Positions 18,291 to 26,853 are shown, numbered from the stretch's first letter. The stretch: 39,272 bases of DNA from Candidatus Thorarchaeota archaeon (GCA_003662765.1 QMYR01000003.1:1-39272); one strand, 5' to 3'. Translations and numbers: made by a program. Notes: generated from the letters alone by a model not told the origin.

Positions 18291-19235
18291 TCATATCTTG
18301 GTAAGTATCTGGAGGATGTTCCCAAAGTTGTGTTCTACTATGCGACTCTTTGTCGCGTAGGCTGCGAGGGTTTCCAGTCGCGGGTCTCTCTTGGCGACTT
18401 CCGCAAATCTCTCTGAACGTATCTCGTCATGAATCTCTTGATTCACGCGTAGAATCTGATCGGCTGTTCGGAGAATGAACGACAGCATCTTGATCATCAG
18501 GTTGAAGTCGTCAATCTCACGGAGCTGAAGGGTCTGGCTGTAGAACTGAAACTCGAAGCGTGCCAGCATCTCTCTGTTCTGGACGAGTTTGATGAGCCAG
18601 GGCTCTGCACCTTCCTTATTCAACTCTTGTTCGAGATCCATCCAGTACTGCTGCTGTTCGAGCAGCTGAACAAGATACTCACGTATCAGTGCGAAGTGGT
18701 TTACTCCTTCCTCTATATCGTCCTCCGTTCCAATGGGTTTCATAAGATTGTCAACTTGACTGTGCTTCACGGCAATCATGAGCGAGAACTTGTCAACATA
18801 CTTCTTCACTTCAGCGGTCTTCTCTTGCTTGGTCATGGTGTCAGCAAACGTGTCCGCAAGCGTGAGCAGGAACTTGTAGAGACACTCGCTGCAGACCTCG
18901 GCGCTTGCAGACAGGTCCTTTGTGGACAGAAACTGGAGGGCATCCTCAAGATCAGTGGCTGGCACGTCACGTCCGTGGATCCTGAGTACCCAGCCCTGAG
19001 ATATGCAGTACACCCGGTTGTCAGGATAGTTGATGTAGATCGCCGCGTAACAGACGTTGTCTTCCTCAGCACGTTCCTTTTCAATGCTCTCCTTGTCTGT
19101 GTGGAAAGAGAATATGGATGGGTCTATCTCTATGACATTGACTTCCAAGACCTCATCATTGTTGACGCACAGGGTTTCGTCTCCGAATACCTTGAGGCAG
19201 GGGCAGCCTCTGACGAGCCTTATTGAACTTTTCAT
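18291..19235 (-). CDS. Cys-rich protein of unknown family (paralog A)
   Basis: MKSSIRLVRGCPCLKVFGDETLCVNND...VCYAAIY...VYCISQG...IHGRDVPATDLEDAL...CSECLYKFL; homologous to the next ORF upstream. Confidence 0.8.
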   Translation of the reverse strand: MKSSIRLVRGCPCLKVFGDETLCVNNDEVLEVNVIEIDPSIFSFHTDKESIEKERAEEDNVCYAAIYINYPDNRVYCISQGWVLRIHGRDVPATDLEDALQFLSTKDLSASAEVCSECLYKFLLTLADTFADTMTKQEKTAEVKKYVDKFSLMIAVKHSQVDNLMKPIGTEDDIEEGVNHFALIREYLVQLLEQQQYWMDLEQELNKEGAEPWLIKLVQNREMLARFEFQFYSQTLQLREIDDFNLMIKMLSFILRTADQILRVNQEIHDEIRSERFAEVAKRDPRLETLAAYATKSRIVEHNFGNILQILTKI

Positions 19236-19269
19236 TGTTCCCTCCATCCCTGATATCGCTGTCCGTTCT

Positions 19270-20247
19270 CTATTCGCTGGTCGCCTCTGTAGTGGAGTGT
19301 GTTCCACCTGAGGATGCAGAACCCCCCGGCGCCAGCAGCTCCTCAAGAGTCGTCAGTAGGCTCTTGACGGCAGCCTCAATACGTTGCCGGTTGGTCTTGT
19401 GCTCTATGATTGCCCTGTACACCTCAGTGGAAACTGCCTCATTTAGTAGCTTGTCACCAATCTCATGAATCTTTTCACAGAGGTATACGATGTTCTTTGC
19501 AGTCCTGCGAATCACAGACGGACGAACCTCATCACTATTCCGTTCAGTCAGTGACAATAGCTGGCCGTGCAAGACAGCCTCCATTCTCGATACGTTCTGA
19601 TATAGTTTCAGGAGGGTTTCAACATCTTCCAGATTGCTCTTGCCACCCATCGTGTTTATTGCCCTAGTCCATTCCCGCTTTTCTCTAAGCAGTTCGCGCA
19701 GGTGAGATCTGAGTATCTTCTGGTAGATCTCGGCAGGCTCTTCGGTCCCCATGTCTGGCTTGTCTGTGAGGTGCTTGACGTACGCCTCTAGGGTTCGCCT
19801 AGCCTCTACGGGTTCAAGCTCAGGCTCGAAGATGCTTCCCATGGTCGTGAGATACTTGTAGATACATGGGGCGCAGGACTCCTCGCTCTTGTCGCGCGAG
19901 AACTCCACAACCTCGATGGCCTCTTCGAGGTCGGACGCCGGAATTCGTCGACCGTTTATTACGATTGGCTCGTCATACAGTGCGCAGTAGGCCCAACCAT
20001 CTGGTCTACCGACATCCACAAACCCGTAACAGGGGCGTGTTTCCCCAACATGATGCTTGGAGGGGGCTGTGCGTGTTTCCCCAAGTGCGGCCTGAGCGCT
20101 CCTGACATCGATGTTGATAACACGCACTGGGATGATGTTGTCATTATTGACACAGATTCTCTCTGTTCCAAAGTCCATGAGGCAAGGGCAGCCCTTCAGG
20201 AGCCTGTAGACCTTGGCCTCTCCCAGACTCGTTCCCAGCCTTTCCAT
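19270..20247 (-). CDS. Cys-rich protein of unknown family (paralog B)
   Basis: VYRLLKGCPCLMDFGTERICVNND...PCYGFVD...AYCALYDE...INGRRIPASDLEEAI...CAPCIYKYL; same Cys arrangement as paralog A. Confidence 0.8.
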   Translation of the reverse strand: MERLGTSLGEAKVYRLLKGCPCLMDFGTERICVNNDNIIPVRVINIDVRSAQAALGETRTAPSKHHVGETRPCYGFVDVGRPDGWAYCALYDEPIVINGRRIPASDLEEAIEVVEFSRDKSEESCAPCIYKYLTTMGSIFEPELEPVEARRTLEAYVKHLTDKPDMGTEEPAEIYQKILRSHLRELLREKREWTRAINTMGGKSNLEDVETLLKLYQNVSRMEAVLHGQLLSLTERNSDEVRPSVIRRTAKNIVYLCEKIHEIGDKLLNEAVSTEVYRAIIEHKTNRQRIEAAVKSLLTTLEELLAPGGSASSGGTHSTTEATSE

Positions 20248-20311
20248 CTAAGATCGCTTTCCGGGTATGTTGCGGCGTTTCGCATGTGGCCTCCGCACAT
20301 ATTCAGGGCTC

Positions 20312-20335
20312 ATATATATTGATATTAACGTTGTT
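20312..20335 (-). promoter_or_regulatory. AT-rich TATA-like region upstream of paralog B
   Basis: tatatattgatattaacg between the two minus-strand genes; minus-strand reading cgttaatatcaatatata. Confidence 0.35.
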
Positions 20336-20360
20336 GGGGCGGCTGGGATTGTGCGAACTC

Positions 20361-20501
20361 TCAACCCCAGAGTTCGCGTTTCAGTAGATCACGAATCGCG
20401 ATTCTAATGGCCTCTGACCTGTTGGGATACAGATTATTCTCAACGAGCTTCTCGAGACCGTCAATGTATGTTTCGGGAACATGTAGCGTCACAAGCTTCA
20501 T
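20361..20501 (-). CDS. Ribbon-helix-helix (CopG/MetJ-Arc type) small regulator, 46 aa
   Basis: Read by hand (below ORF-track cutoff): MKLVTLHVPETYIDGLEKLVENNLYPNRSEAIRIAIRDLLKRELWG*; classic RHH beta strand plus YPNRSEAIRIAIRDLL. Confidence 0.8.
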   Translation of the reverse strand: MKLVTLHVPETYIDGLEKLVENNLYPNRSEAIRIAIRDLLKRELWG

Positions 20502-20880
20502 CTTCTCTCACCTGACTCTCCTCAACCGGAACAGTTTGACGACCATTCCGGTATTCACCTGAGGCTAATCTCAGTCATACTCCAATATGGTTGTGAGTAA
20601 TACCAGCGCCATGTCTAAGCCTGTTTCAAGGGAATGAGATGAGGTGAGGAGGAGCGAATCTCGCTCCCACTCAGAAGTAGTGACGCGCATTACAATGCCG
20701 GGAGGAGAGTGGTGAACCGCGCGTCTGGGTTCCTCGGTCACTGGTGACTTATGTCAGCTTGTGTGTTCGGGCCAATATCCGGCCAATACTCACGATATTT
20801 CATGCGTGTTCTTCAGAATCTCGGAATACATTTTAGGCGGTAATATCAGTTCAGCACTATTCATCACAATACGAGGTGAA

Positions 20881-21654
20881 ATGATGTCTGGAGGCGCTAC
20901 TGAAAGCAAGAGCGACTCGGTGGGCGCTGCACAGGATGCTCCCCAGGTGACTGAGGAGCTACAGTCTCTGAAGCTCATCAGGGCAAGGCGGTCAATCCGT
21001 GAGTTCACGGGCGAACGTATCCCTGACGAGCACATCGAGATGATTCTGGAGGCAGCAAGACATGCCCCGAGTCCAGAGAACATGCTGATGATTAGGTTCA
21101 TTGTGATTAGGGACGATCAAGAAACAAAGGAGTTTCTTGCCGACATAGCACAGGAGATGGCACAGACGGCGTTCGGTGGTGCTCCCTTTGAGTTGACCAG
21201 TGGGAGAAACTGGTTCATCACGGATCCCTATCGGGCTGCAGTCTATGCCCGGCTGCGTGATGGTGAGTTGTTCCGTTATCCGGAAAAGAGCGACGCTGTG
21301 ATTGTTGTCTGCGCAAGTGAGGCGTGGCACGATGCAGGCTACCTGTACCCACTGGACTTGTTCGGTTCGGTCGTGGCCGGGATGGCTGTGCAGAACATGT
21401 GGCTTGTCGCGACCGAGCTGGGCTACGGTTGTGGCTATGAGGCATTGGTGACCTCGGATCCGAGGCACGCGGAGTTATTGCGCGACCGACTCGGTATTCC
21501 GCCGCTCTGGAAGCCGCTGACCGCGTTCTGTATTGGCAAGCGTGCCAAGCCGCGGGAGCTGGGGCCGAGTAGACCCCCGCTTGAGGGCCTGATGTACGAG
21601 GAGCGCTGGGGCGTTCCATACAGACGCCTGGCGTTCAGGAAGAAGGAGGAGTGA
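20881..21654 (+). CDS. Nitroreductase-family flavoprotein
   Basis: RARRSIREFTGERIPDEHIEMILEAARHAPSPENMLMIRFIVIRD...GSVVAGMAVQNMWLVATELGYGCGYEAL...IGKRAKPRE. Confidence 0.9.
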   Translation: MMSGGATESKSDSVGAAQDAPQVTEELQSLKLIRARRSIREFTGERIPDEHIEMILEAARHAPSPENMLMIRFIVIRDDQETKEFLADIAQEMAQTAFGGAPFELTSGRNWFITDPYRAAVYARLRDGELFRYPEKSDAVIVVCASEAWHDAGYLYPLDLFGSVVAGMAVQNMWLVATELGYGCGYEALVTSDPRHAELLRDRLGIPPLWKPLTAFCIGKRAKPRELGPSRPPLEGLMYEERWGVPYRRLAFRKKEE

Positions 21655-21656
21655 CG

Positions 21657-21914
21657 ATGGAGGTCAACTTCGAAGGCGAGATAATGAGCAAGATTCAGGA
21701 GCTGGCTGACGAGGCTGGTGTGAAGCCTGAGGGCCTCATCGAGATAGTGGTGCGTGAGTTCGCCAGAAACACTGGCGGCCGCGTGTACGTCGGTCGTTGG
21801 TCAAAGGGCGAGGTCGACGGTGTGAAGGGAATGCGTTACGTTGTTCAGTGGCCGTTCCGGCCCGGATTCATTGAGGCTCCAGGGGACCTTGTGAAGAGAT
21901 GGAGGAAGGAGTGA
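21657..21914 (+). CDS. Small protein of unknown function in nitroreductase/SCP2 operon
   Basis: 85-aa reading MEVNFEGEIMSKIQELADEAGVKPEGLIEIVVREFARNTGG...; start a few nt after nitroreductase stop. Confidence 0.65.
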   Translation: MEVNFEGEIMSKIQELADEAGVKPEGLIEIVVREFARNTGGRVYVGRWSKGEVDGVKGMRYVVQWPFRPGFIEAPGDLVKRWRKE

Positions 21915-22186
21915 TGGCGAAGTACAGGAAACATCCCACTGGTGAATGGCCTTTCTACCCAAGGCTGAAGGAGGGCGATATCCAGCACGAGTACTGGACA
22001 TCGAAGAAGATGTACCACAAGGCCTTCATTGACGACCGGAAAGGACGCATCGTCATTCTCATGGATGGCGACGAGTACGACGCATTCTTGGACAAGGTAC
22101 GAGAGAGAAAGGGCAACATCTGGGCGAGTTCAGTGGATGCGGCAGTCAAGGAGGCCATAGCCGGATGGATGGCGAAGGAGGACTGA
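21914..22186 (+). CDS. Small protein of unknown function
   Basis: ATG 21914 overlaps preceding TGA; MAKYRKHPTGEWPFYPRLKEGDIQHEYWTSKKMYHKAFIDDRKGRIVILMDGDEYDAFLDKV... Confidence 0.65.
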   Translation: MAKYRKHPTGEWPFYPRLKEGDIQHEYWTSKKMYHKAFIDDRKGRIVILMDGDEYDAFLDKVRERKGNIWASSVDAAVKEAIAGWMAKED

Positions 22187-22192
22187 GATGAG

Positions 22193-22549
22193 ATGTCACA
22201 ACTACAAGAGTTCTTTCGGTTCCTGATCGCAAAGGTCAGGGAGAAGGAGGACCTCAAGAAGCAGCTTGCTAAATGGGTCGGCCCCTATCACGGGAAAGTA
22301 CTGCAGGTGTACACCGAGGACGGACCGCAGTATATAGTGGTGACGAAGGAGGGAATGTCGCTCCATGACGGAGTCTATCCCAGCCCCGATGTGATCTACA
22401 AAGCATCAACCCAGACATTGCTTGCCATCTTCACGGGTGAGGTTCCCTTCAAGCAGACCATGAAGGACGGTTCTCTCGAAGTCATCGGTAATGCCCACGA
22501 GAGCAACCCCTTGGCGAATCTGATACTTGCGGCCATGATGTCGATGTAG
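22193..22549 (+). CDS. SCP2 sterol-carrier-like domain protein
   Basis: 118-aa ORF; YIVVTKEGMSLHDGVYPSPDVIYKASTQTLLAIFTGEVPFKQTMKDGSLEVIGN is the SCP2-type pattern. Confidence 0.75.
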   Translation: MSQLQEFFRFLIAKVREKEDLKKQLAKWVGPYHGKVLQVYTEDGPQYIVVTKEGMSLHDGVYPSPDVIYKASTQTLLAIFTGEVPFKQTMKDGSLEVIGNAHESNPLANLILAAMMSM

Positions 22550-22560
22550 GCGGTGATGCC

Positions 22561-23685
22561 ATGGACGTAAAGAGGATAGCCGTGATAGGCTCCGGCCTTA
22601 TGGGCTCAGGCATCGCCTATGTATCCGCATGGAATGGCTTCGAGGTGACAATGGTCGACATCAAACAAGAGGCCATTGACGCTGGCATGGAGCGAATTCG
22701 AAATGATGTCATGACCGGTATCGAGAAGGGCAAGATGTCTTTGGCCGACGCAGAGGGTCTCATGGGTCGCCTCAAGGCCACGACTGACCAAGCGGAAGCC
22801 GTCAAGGACGCAGATCTCGTCATTGAGGCAATCTTTGAGAACATGGAGATCAAGAAGAAGGTCTTTGCTGCTCTTGACGAGCAGGCACCAGCCCATACCA
22901 TTCTCGCCTCGAATACGTCCTCGCTGAGCATCGACGAGCTTGCGAGTGCAACGAAGCGTCCTGAGAAGTTTATCGGGATGCACTACTTCTCGCCAGTCGC
23001 GGCCATGAAGCTCGTGGAGATAGTCATAGGCGAGAAGACATCCGAGGACACGATTGACACGGCCGTGGCGGTGGCCAAGAAGCAGGGAAAGATACCGGTC
23101 AAGGCCAAGAATAGCCCCGGCTTCATAGTGAATCGGGTTCTCATGCCTGTTCTCCGGGAGGCAATCCTTCTCTATGAGCAGGGTGTCGCCTCCAAAGAGG
23201 AGATTGATACGGCCCTGACGGTTCACGGCAAGTTTCCTGCCGGCCCGTTCACTCTTGGCGACTTCGTTGGTCTAGATGTGGCCTATCATACAATGGAAAC
23301 GCTGTATCAGGAGATTGGTGAGTGCTTCAAGCCTCCTGAGACTCTGAAGAAGCTTGTCGACAGCGGTGCACTTGGTACCAAGACCAAGAAGGGTTTCTAC
23401 GAGTACGGAGGCGCTTCAGCCGAACCCGAGCCGCCCAAGGGCGCTGACCCTCAGTGGCTGCTCACGAGAATCTCGGTTCCCGTCATTCGAGAAGCAATGA
23501 TTCTCGTCGACGAGGGCATCGCCACGAAAGATGACATCGACAAGGCTATGAAGCTTGGCGCCAACTTCCCCATGGGCCCGTTTGAGATGGCCGAATCTCT
23601 CGGGCTTGACAAGGTCAAGGTCGAGCTTAAGAAGCTCCACCAAGAACTTGGTGAGTGCTATAGCATTCCGAAGATGTTGCAGTAG
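22561..23685 (+). CDS. 3-hydroxyacyl-CoA dehydrogenase with two C-terminal 3HCDH domains
   Basis: IAVIGSGLMGSGIAYVSAWNGFEVTMVDI, LASNTSSLSIDELA, GMHYFSPVAAMKLVEIV, KNSPGFIVNRVLMP; C-terminal domain repeated (FPAGPFTLGDFVGLD / FPMGPFEMAESLGLD). Confidence 0.95.
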   Translation: MDVKRIAVIGSGLMGSGIAYVSAWNGFEVTMVDIKQEAIDAGMERIRNDVMTGIEKGKMSLADAEGLMGRLKATTDQAEAVKDADLVIEAIFENMEIKKKVFAALDEQAPAHTILASNTSSLSIDELASATKRPEKFIGMHYFSPVAAMKLVEIVIGEKTSEDTIDTAVAVAKKQGKIPVKAKNSPGFIVNRVLMPVLREAILLYEQGVASKEEIDTALTVHGKFPAGPFTLGDFVGLDVAYHTMETLYQEIGECFKPPETLKKLVDSGALGTKTKKGFYEYGGASAEPEPPKGADPQWLLTRISVPVIREAMILVDEGIATKDDIDKAMKLGANFPMGPFEMAESLGLDKVKVELKKLHQELGECYSIPKMLQ

Positions 23686-23699
23686 TGTGCCACGACGTG

Positions 23700-23721
23700 G
23701 GGCAGGTGACCACCCCTGCCC
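23700..23721 (+). terminator. Hairpin at 3' end of 3-hydroxyacyl-CoA dehydrogenase gene
   Basis: GGGCAGG-TGACCACC-CCTGCCC followed by pyrimidine-rich tccatctctactcttctct. Confidence 0.45.
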
Positions 23722-23830
23722 TCCATCTCTACTCTTCTCTGTGCATCGCTACAGCCTGAACCTGTCATTACGGAGGTTTATTAGTAAGCTTACCAGTTGT
23801 TCCCTGCAAAGTCTCTATGAGGTGCGAAAA

Positions 23831-24643
23831 ATGCCTGAGTTTGAAACTATGCTCTATGAGAAGGCGGGTTCGTTCCTGTCGCCCGTCAAGAATGTCGCCC
23901 TCATCAAGTTCAATCGACTTGATGCACTCAACGCGATAAACGACCAGTTCATCAAGGACCTGATTGCTGCACTGGACGAGGCGGAAAAGGACCCCGACAT
24001 CCGGTCCGTTGTCCTAGCAACCAATCACGACAAGGTGTACTGTACTGGTGCGGACCTGAAAATGGCCCAGGGGCTTCTTGGCAAGTCCGACGAGGTTCGT
24101 GAGCTTGTGGCTCTTGGTCAACAGGCCATAGACAAGATCGCAACCTTCAGCAAGCCCGTCATCGCGGCGATTCACGGGCTGTGCTTGGGCGGAGGCACCG
24201 AGATTGCTCTAGCATGTGATGTCCGCATTGCTGATGAGGAGGCAAAGATTGGCGCCCCTGAAGTTAGCCTCGGCCTTATTCCAGCCTGGGGCGGCTGCGT
24301 GCGTCTGCCTCGCATTGTGGGGCTAGGAAAGGCCATGGAGCTCATCCTGACGGGCGGTCAGATAACAGCTCAGGAGGCTCTTCAGATCGGCCTTGTCAGC
24401 AAAGTCACTAAGCCTGACGAGCTCCTGAGCCAAGCCATGTGGTACGGCGCCAAGTTCGGAGGCAATGCCCCAATCGCGATGAAGCTGGCCAAGAAGGCCA
24501 CTCATATGGCATTTGAGGCCTCGTACGAGGAGAACCTGAAGTTCGAGGTTGACGCTGCGGTGGAGTGCTTCGGCACCAAGGATCTTGCCGAGGGCATCAC
24601 AGCCGTATTTGAGAAGCGCCGCGGAAAGTTCACTGGAGAGTAG
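23831..24643 (+). CDS. Enoyl-CoA hydratase/isomerase family protein
   Basis: ATG 23831 in ORF 23555..24643; IHGLCLGGGTEIALACDVRIADEEAKIGAPEVSLGLIPAWGGCVRLPRIVG; both catalytic Glu positions present. Confidence 0.93.
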   Translation: MPEFETMLYEKAGSFLSPVKNVALIKFNRLDALNAINDQFIKDLIAALDEAEKDPDIRSVVLATNHDKVYCTGADLKMAQGLLGKSDEVRELVALGQQAIDKIATFSKPVIAAIHGLCLGGGTEIALACDVRIADEEAKIGAPEVSLGLIPAWGGCVRLPRIVGLGKAMELILTGGQITAQEALQIGLVSKVTKPDELLSQAMWYGAKFGGNAPIAMKLAKKATHMAFEASYEENLKFEVDAAVECFGTKDLAEGITAVFEKRRGKFTGE

Positions 24644-24651
24644 TCTGTGGT

Positions 24652-24688
24652 GGTCCCCGGGGCTGTTCCCGGGGCCGCGCCTGTTTTT
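24652..24688 (+). terminator. Strong GC hairpin followed by T5
   Basis: GG(T)CCCCGGG-GCTGTT-CCCGGGGCC then gcgcctgTTTTT, just after the enoyl-CoA hydratase stop. Confidence 0.6.
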
Positions 24689-24734
24689 CGTCGTGTATTG
24701 AGAGTCATCTGAACATAGGCTGACAATCTGTGGG

Positions 24735-24774
24735 CCTGCCCGCGGCAGGACGGTCCCAAGCCGTTCGGCTTGGG
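24735..24774. other. Two adjacent perfect hairpins in intergenic region (possible structured RNA)
   Basis: CCTGCC-CGC-GGCAGG (24735-24749) and CCCAAGCC-GTTC-GGCTTGGG (24755-24774). Confidence 0.5.
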
Positions 24775-25013
24775 CGGATTTAACCTTGTAGTCTTCTATG
24801 CTGCTTCCTGTACTCCAAACTGCTCGTCTTGGATGGCACACCGTGTGCTTATGGTCCGAAGATGGAACGGGGTGGCGAATGCTATGTGCTGCAACTTGAT
24901 TCGTGGTGAAATCCAATGTCCAAGGCGTTCAACATCCCGACAATTCCGGAGCCAGACACTCCCTGGTAGGAAAAACAGGCTCTGAGTCTGTATCCCCTGA
25001 CACAAACCAACAA

Positions 25014-25038
25014 GGGGGCGGCAATGTTCGCCGTCTCC
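25014..25038. other. Intergenic inverted repeat
   Basis: GGGGGCGGC-AATGTTC-GCCGTCTCC, 9-bp stem with GU pairs. Confidence 0.4.
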
Positions 25039-25052
25039 CTTCACCTCTTTCT

Positions 25053-25071
25053 AGGATCCCTCGTGGATCCT
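25053..25071. other. Intergenic inverted repeat
   Basis: AGGATCC-CTCGT-GGATCCT. Confidence 0.5.
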
Positions 25072-25223
25072 CCTGACAGTAAGGGGTGTATCGAGCGTTG
25101 CGGACGTCCCGCCAAGCGTCAACCTTAAGACCTCGTTCTCAAATCACGCACAAATCCATTCAAGATTGATGGGACCTGCACATACCAACCCGCAACGCAG
25201 GAGCGTCCCAGGAGGAAACAGAA

Positions 25224-26390
25224 TTGGCCAGAAGGGTAGCAGTAGTGGCTGGTGGCCACAGCAAGTTTGGCAAGCGCTATGATGCAACAATGCGCGAGCT
25301 ATGTGCTGAGGCCTTCAAGCCGATCTTGGACGAGGGAATCACTCAGGACATGATTGATGCGAGTGTCCTGTCGTATGCAGCAAGTCAATTCACAGGTCAA
25401 GGGGCGGGCTCTGCGCTCATTGCAGACTATCTTGGTCTGCACGAGAAGCCGCACCTCCGAGTGGAGTCTGCATGTACGACGGGGACAGCATCACTCAGAG
25501 CGGCATGGGGCATGGTTGCATCTGGGCTGTATGACATAATGTTGGTGCTCGGCGTCGAACAGATGAACCGGGTCACCTCCGCTCAAGCCACAGAGTTGAT
25601 GGCACGGGCTGGCGACATGCGGTGGGAGTATCCCTTCGGCATATCATTCCCCGCATTCTATGCATTGATGGCCTCCAGATACATGCATGAGTACAATCTG
25701 CCCCACGAGGTGCTCTCCATGATTGCAGTGAAGTCTCACCACTATGGAGCACAGAATCCGAAGGCCCACCTACCTCGTGAGGTGACGCTTGAGGCGGCCC
25801 ACAACTCAGTGCCCATATGCAGACCATTGAACCTGTACGATTGCAGTCTGATCACCGACGGTGCTGCGGCTGTGGTGATTGCAGCTGAAGACCGTGTCAA
25901 GGAGTTCACCGACGAGCCAATGTGGATAAGGGGGATTGGTGCAGGCGCGTCTGAGATGATGGTCCAAGACAGACCTTCACTCACATCTATTCCTGGTGCG
26001 AAGCGCGCCGCCAAGGCAGCCTACAAGATGGCCGGTCTTGAGCCGAAGGACATGGACATGGCAGAGGTTCACGACTGTTTTACGATTGCTGAGCTCATCG
26101 CCTACGAGGATCTCGGCTTTGCAGAGCCGGGCAAGGGTCGGGAGATTGTCGAGAACAAGGAGAACTACCATGATGGAAAGATTCCTGTGAACGTGGACGG
26201 GGGCCTGAAGAGCAAGGGACATCCTCTCGGTGCAACGGGTCTCTCAATGACTTACGAGATTCTGATGCAGATGAGAGGCGAGGCACAGAAACCGTCCAGG
26301 CAGATTGATGATGTCCAGTTCGGCCTTGCCCACAACGTGGGGCAATCAGGTCAGTTCGTCAACATATTCATCTTTGAGCGAGGTTGGTGA
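25224..26390 (+). CDS. Thiolase (SCPx/archaeal type)
   Basis: VESACTTGTASLRAAWGMVASGLYDIMLVLGVEQM (nucleophilic Cys), MAEVHDCFTIAELIAYEDLG, VDGGLKSKGHPLGATGLSM; TTG start. Confidence 0.93.
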   Translation: MARRVAVVAGGHSKFGKRYDATMRELCAEAFKPILDEGITQDMIDASVLSYAASQFTGQGAGSALIADYLGLHEKPHLRVESACTTGTASLRAAWGMVASGLYDIMLVLGVEQMNRVTSAQATELMARAGDMRWEYPFGISFPAFYALMASRYMHEYNLPHEVLSMIAVKSHHYGAQNPKAHLPREVTLEAAHNSVPICRPLNLYDCSLITDGAAAVVIAAEDRVKEFTDEPMWIRGIGAGASEMMVQDRPSLTSIPGAKRAAKAAYKMAGLEPKDMDMAEVHDCFTIAELIAYEDLGFAEPGKGREIVENKENYHDGKIPVNVDGGLKSKGHPLGATGLSMTYEILMQMRGEAQKPSRQIDDVQFGLAHNVGQSGQFVNIFIFERGW

Positions 26391-26395
26391 TAGGA

Positions 26396-26815
26396 ATGTC
26401 TGGAGAGAAGAAGGAACTCTATCTGGGATATACCACGGACAAGGCAGTGACGCCTTTCTTCCAAAAGTTTCTCGAGGCACTTGAGCAGGAGAAGTTGATG
26501 ATGAGTCGATGCCCCAAGTGTGGGACCGAATACTTGCCCCCTCGGCAACATTGCCAGAAGGACTTGGAGGAGTGCGAGCTTGTCGAGTTCACGGAGCGTG
26601 AGGCGAAGTTGCATTCCTATGTGATTGTGGACTTTGCTCCGGAGAGTCTCACGTCACGTGCGCCCTACGTTGTGGCGATTGGCGAGTTTCCATCGGGCAA
26701 GAAGTTGACCGCACATATCACCAACCTGATGTCAATGCCTGAGATTGGCATGACGCTCAAGCTGGCATTCGATCGCATTGACGAGAAGAAGATCACCTAC
26801 AAGTGGCTCGTCTAG
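26396..26815 (+). CDS. DUF35 Zn-ribbon/OB-fold protein (thiolase/HMGCS partner type)
   Basis: MMSRCPKCGTEYLPPRQHC...CELVEFTEREAKLHSYVIVDFAPESLTSRAPYVVAIGEFPSGKKLTAHIT; immediately downstream of thiolase. Confidence 0.9.
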   Translation: MSGEKKELYLGYTTDKAVTPFFQKFLEALEQEKLMMSRCPKCGTEYLPPRQHCQKDLEECELVEFTEREAKLHSYVIVDFAPESLTSRAPYVVAIGEFPSGKKLTAHITNLMSMPEIGMTLKLAFDRIDEKKITYKWLV

Positions 26816-26822
26816 TACGCTT

Positions 26823-26852
26823 GAGGGCTCTGCCCTCTTTCCCCTTTCTTTT
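26823..26852 (+). terminator. Hairpin plus T-rich tract
   Basis: GAGGGC-TCT-GCCCTC then tttcccctttcttttg, between convergent genes. Confidence 0.6.
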
Positions 26853-26853
26853 G

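Noticed and set aside
18627-19226. 199-aa plus-strand ORF
   Set aside because: Antisense to Cys-rich paralog A, whose reading frame is supported by similarity to paralog B
22606-23226. 206-aa minus-strand ORF
   Set aside because: Antisense to the clearly conserved 3-hydroxyacyl-CoA dehydrogenase; no domain pattern
24735-24774. tRNA or SRP/RNase P RNA call for the twin hairpins
   Set aside because: No T-loop GTTCRANNC, no CCA-type acceptor pairing, and none of the SRP or RNase P signature sequences I could recognise
24323-24916. 197-aa minus-strand ORF spanning hydratase 3' end and intergenic hairpins
   Set aside because: Mostly antisense to enoyl-CoA hydratase; the tail crosses the terminator-like hairpins
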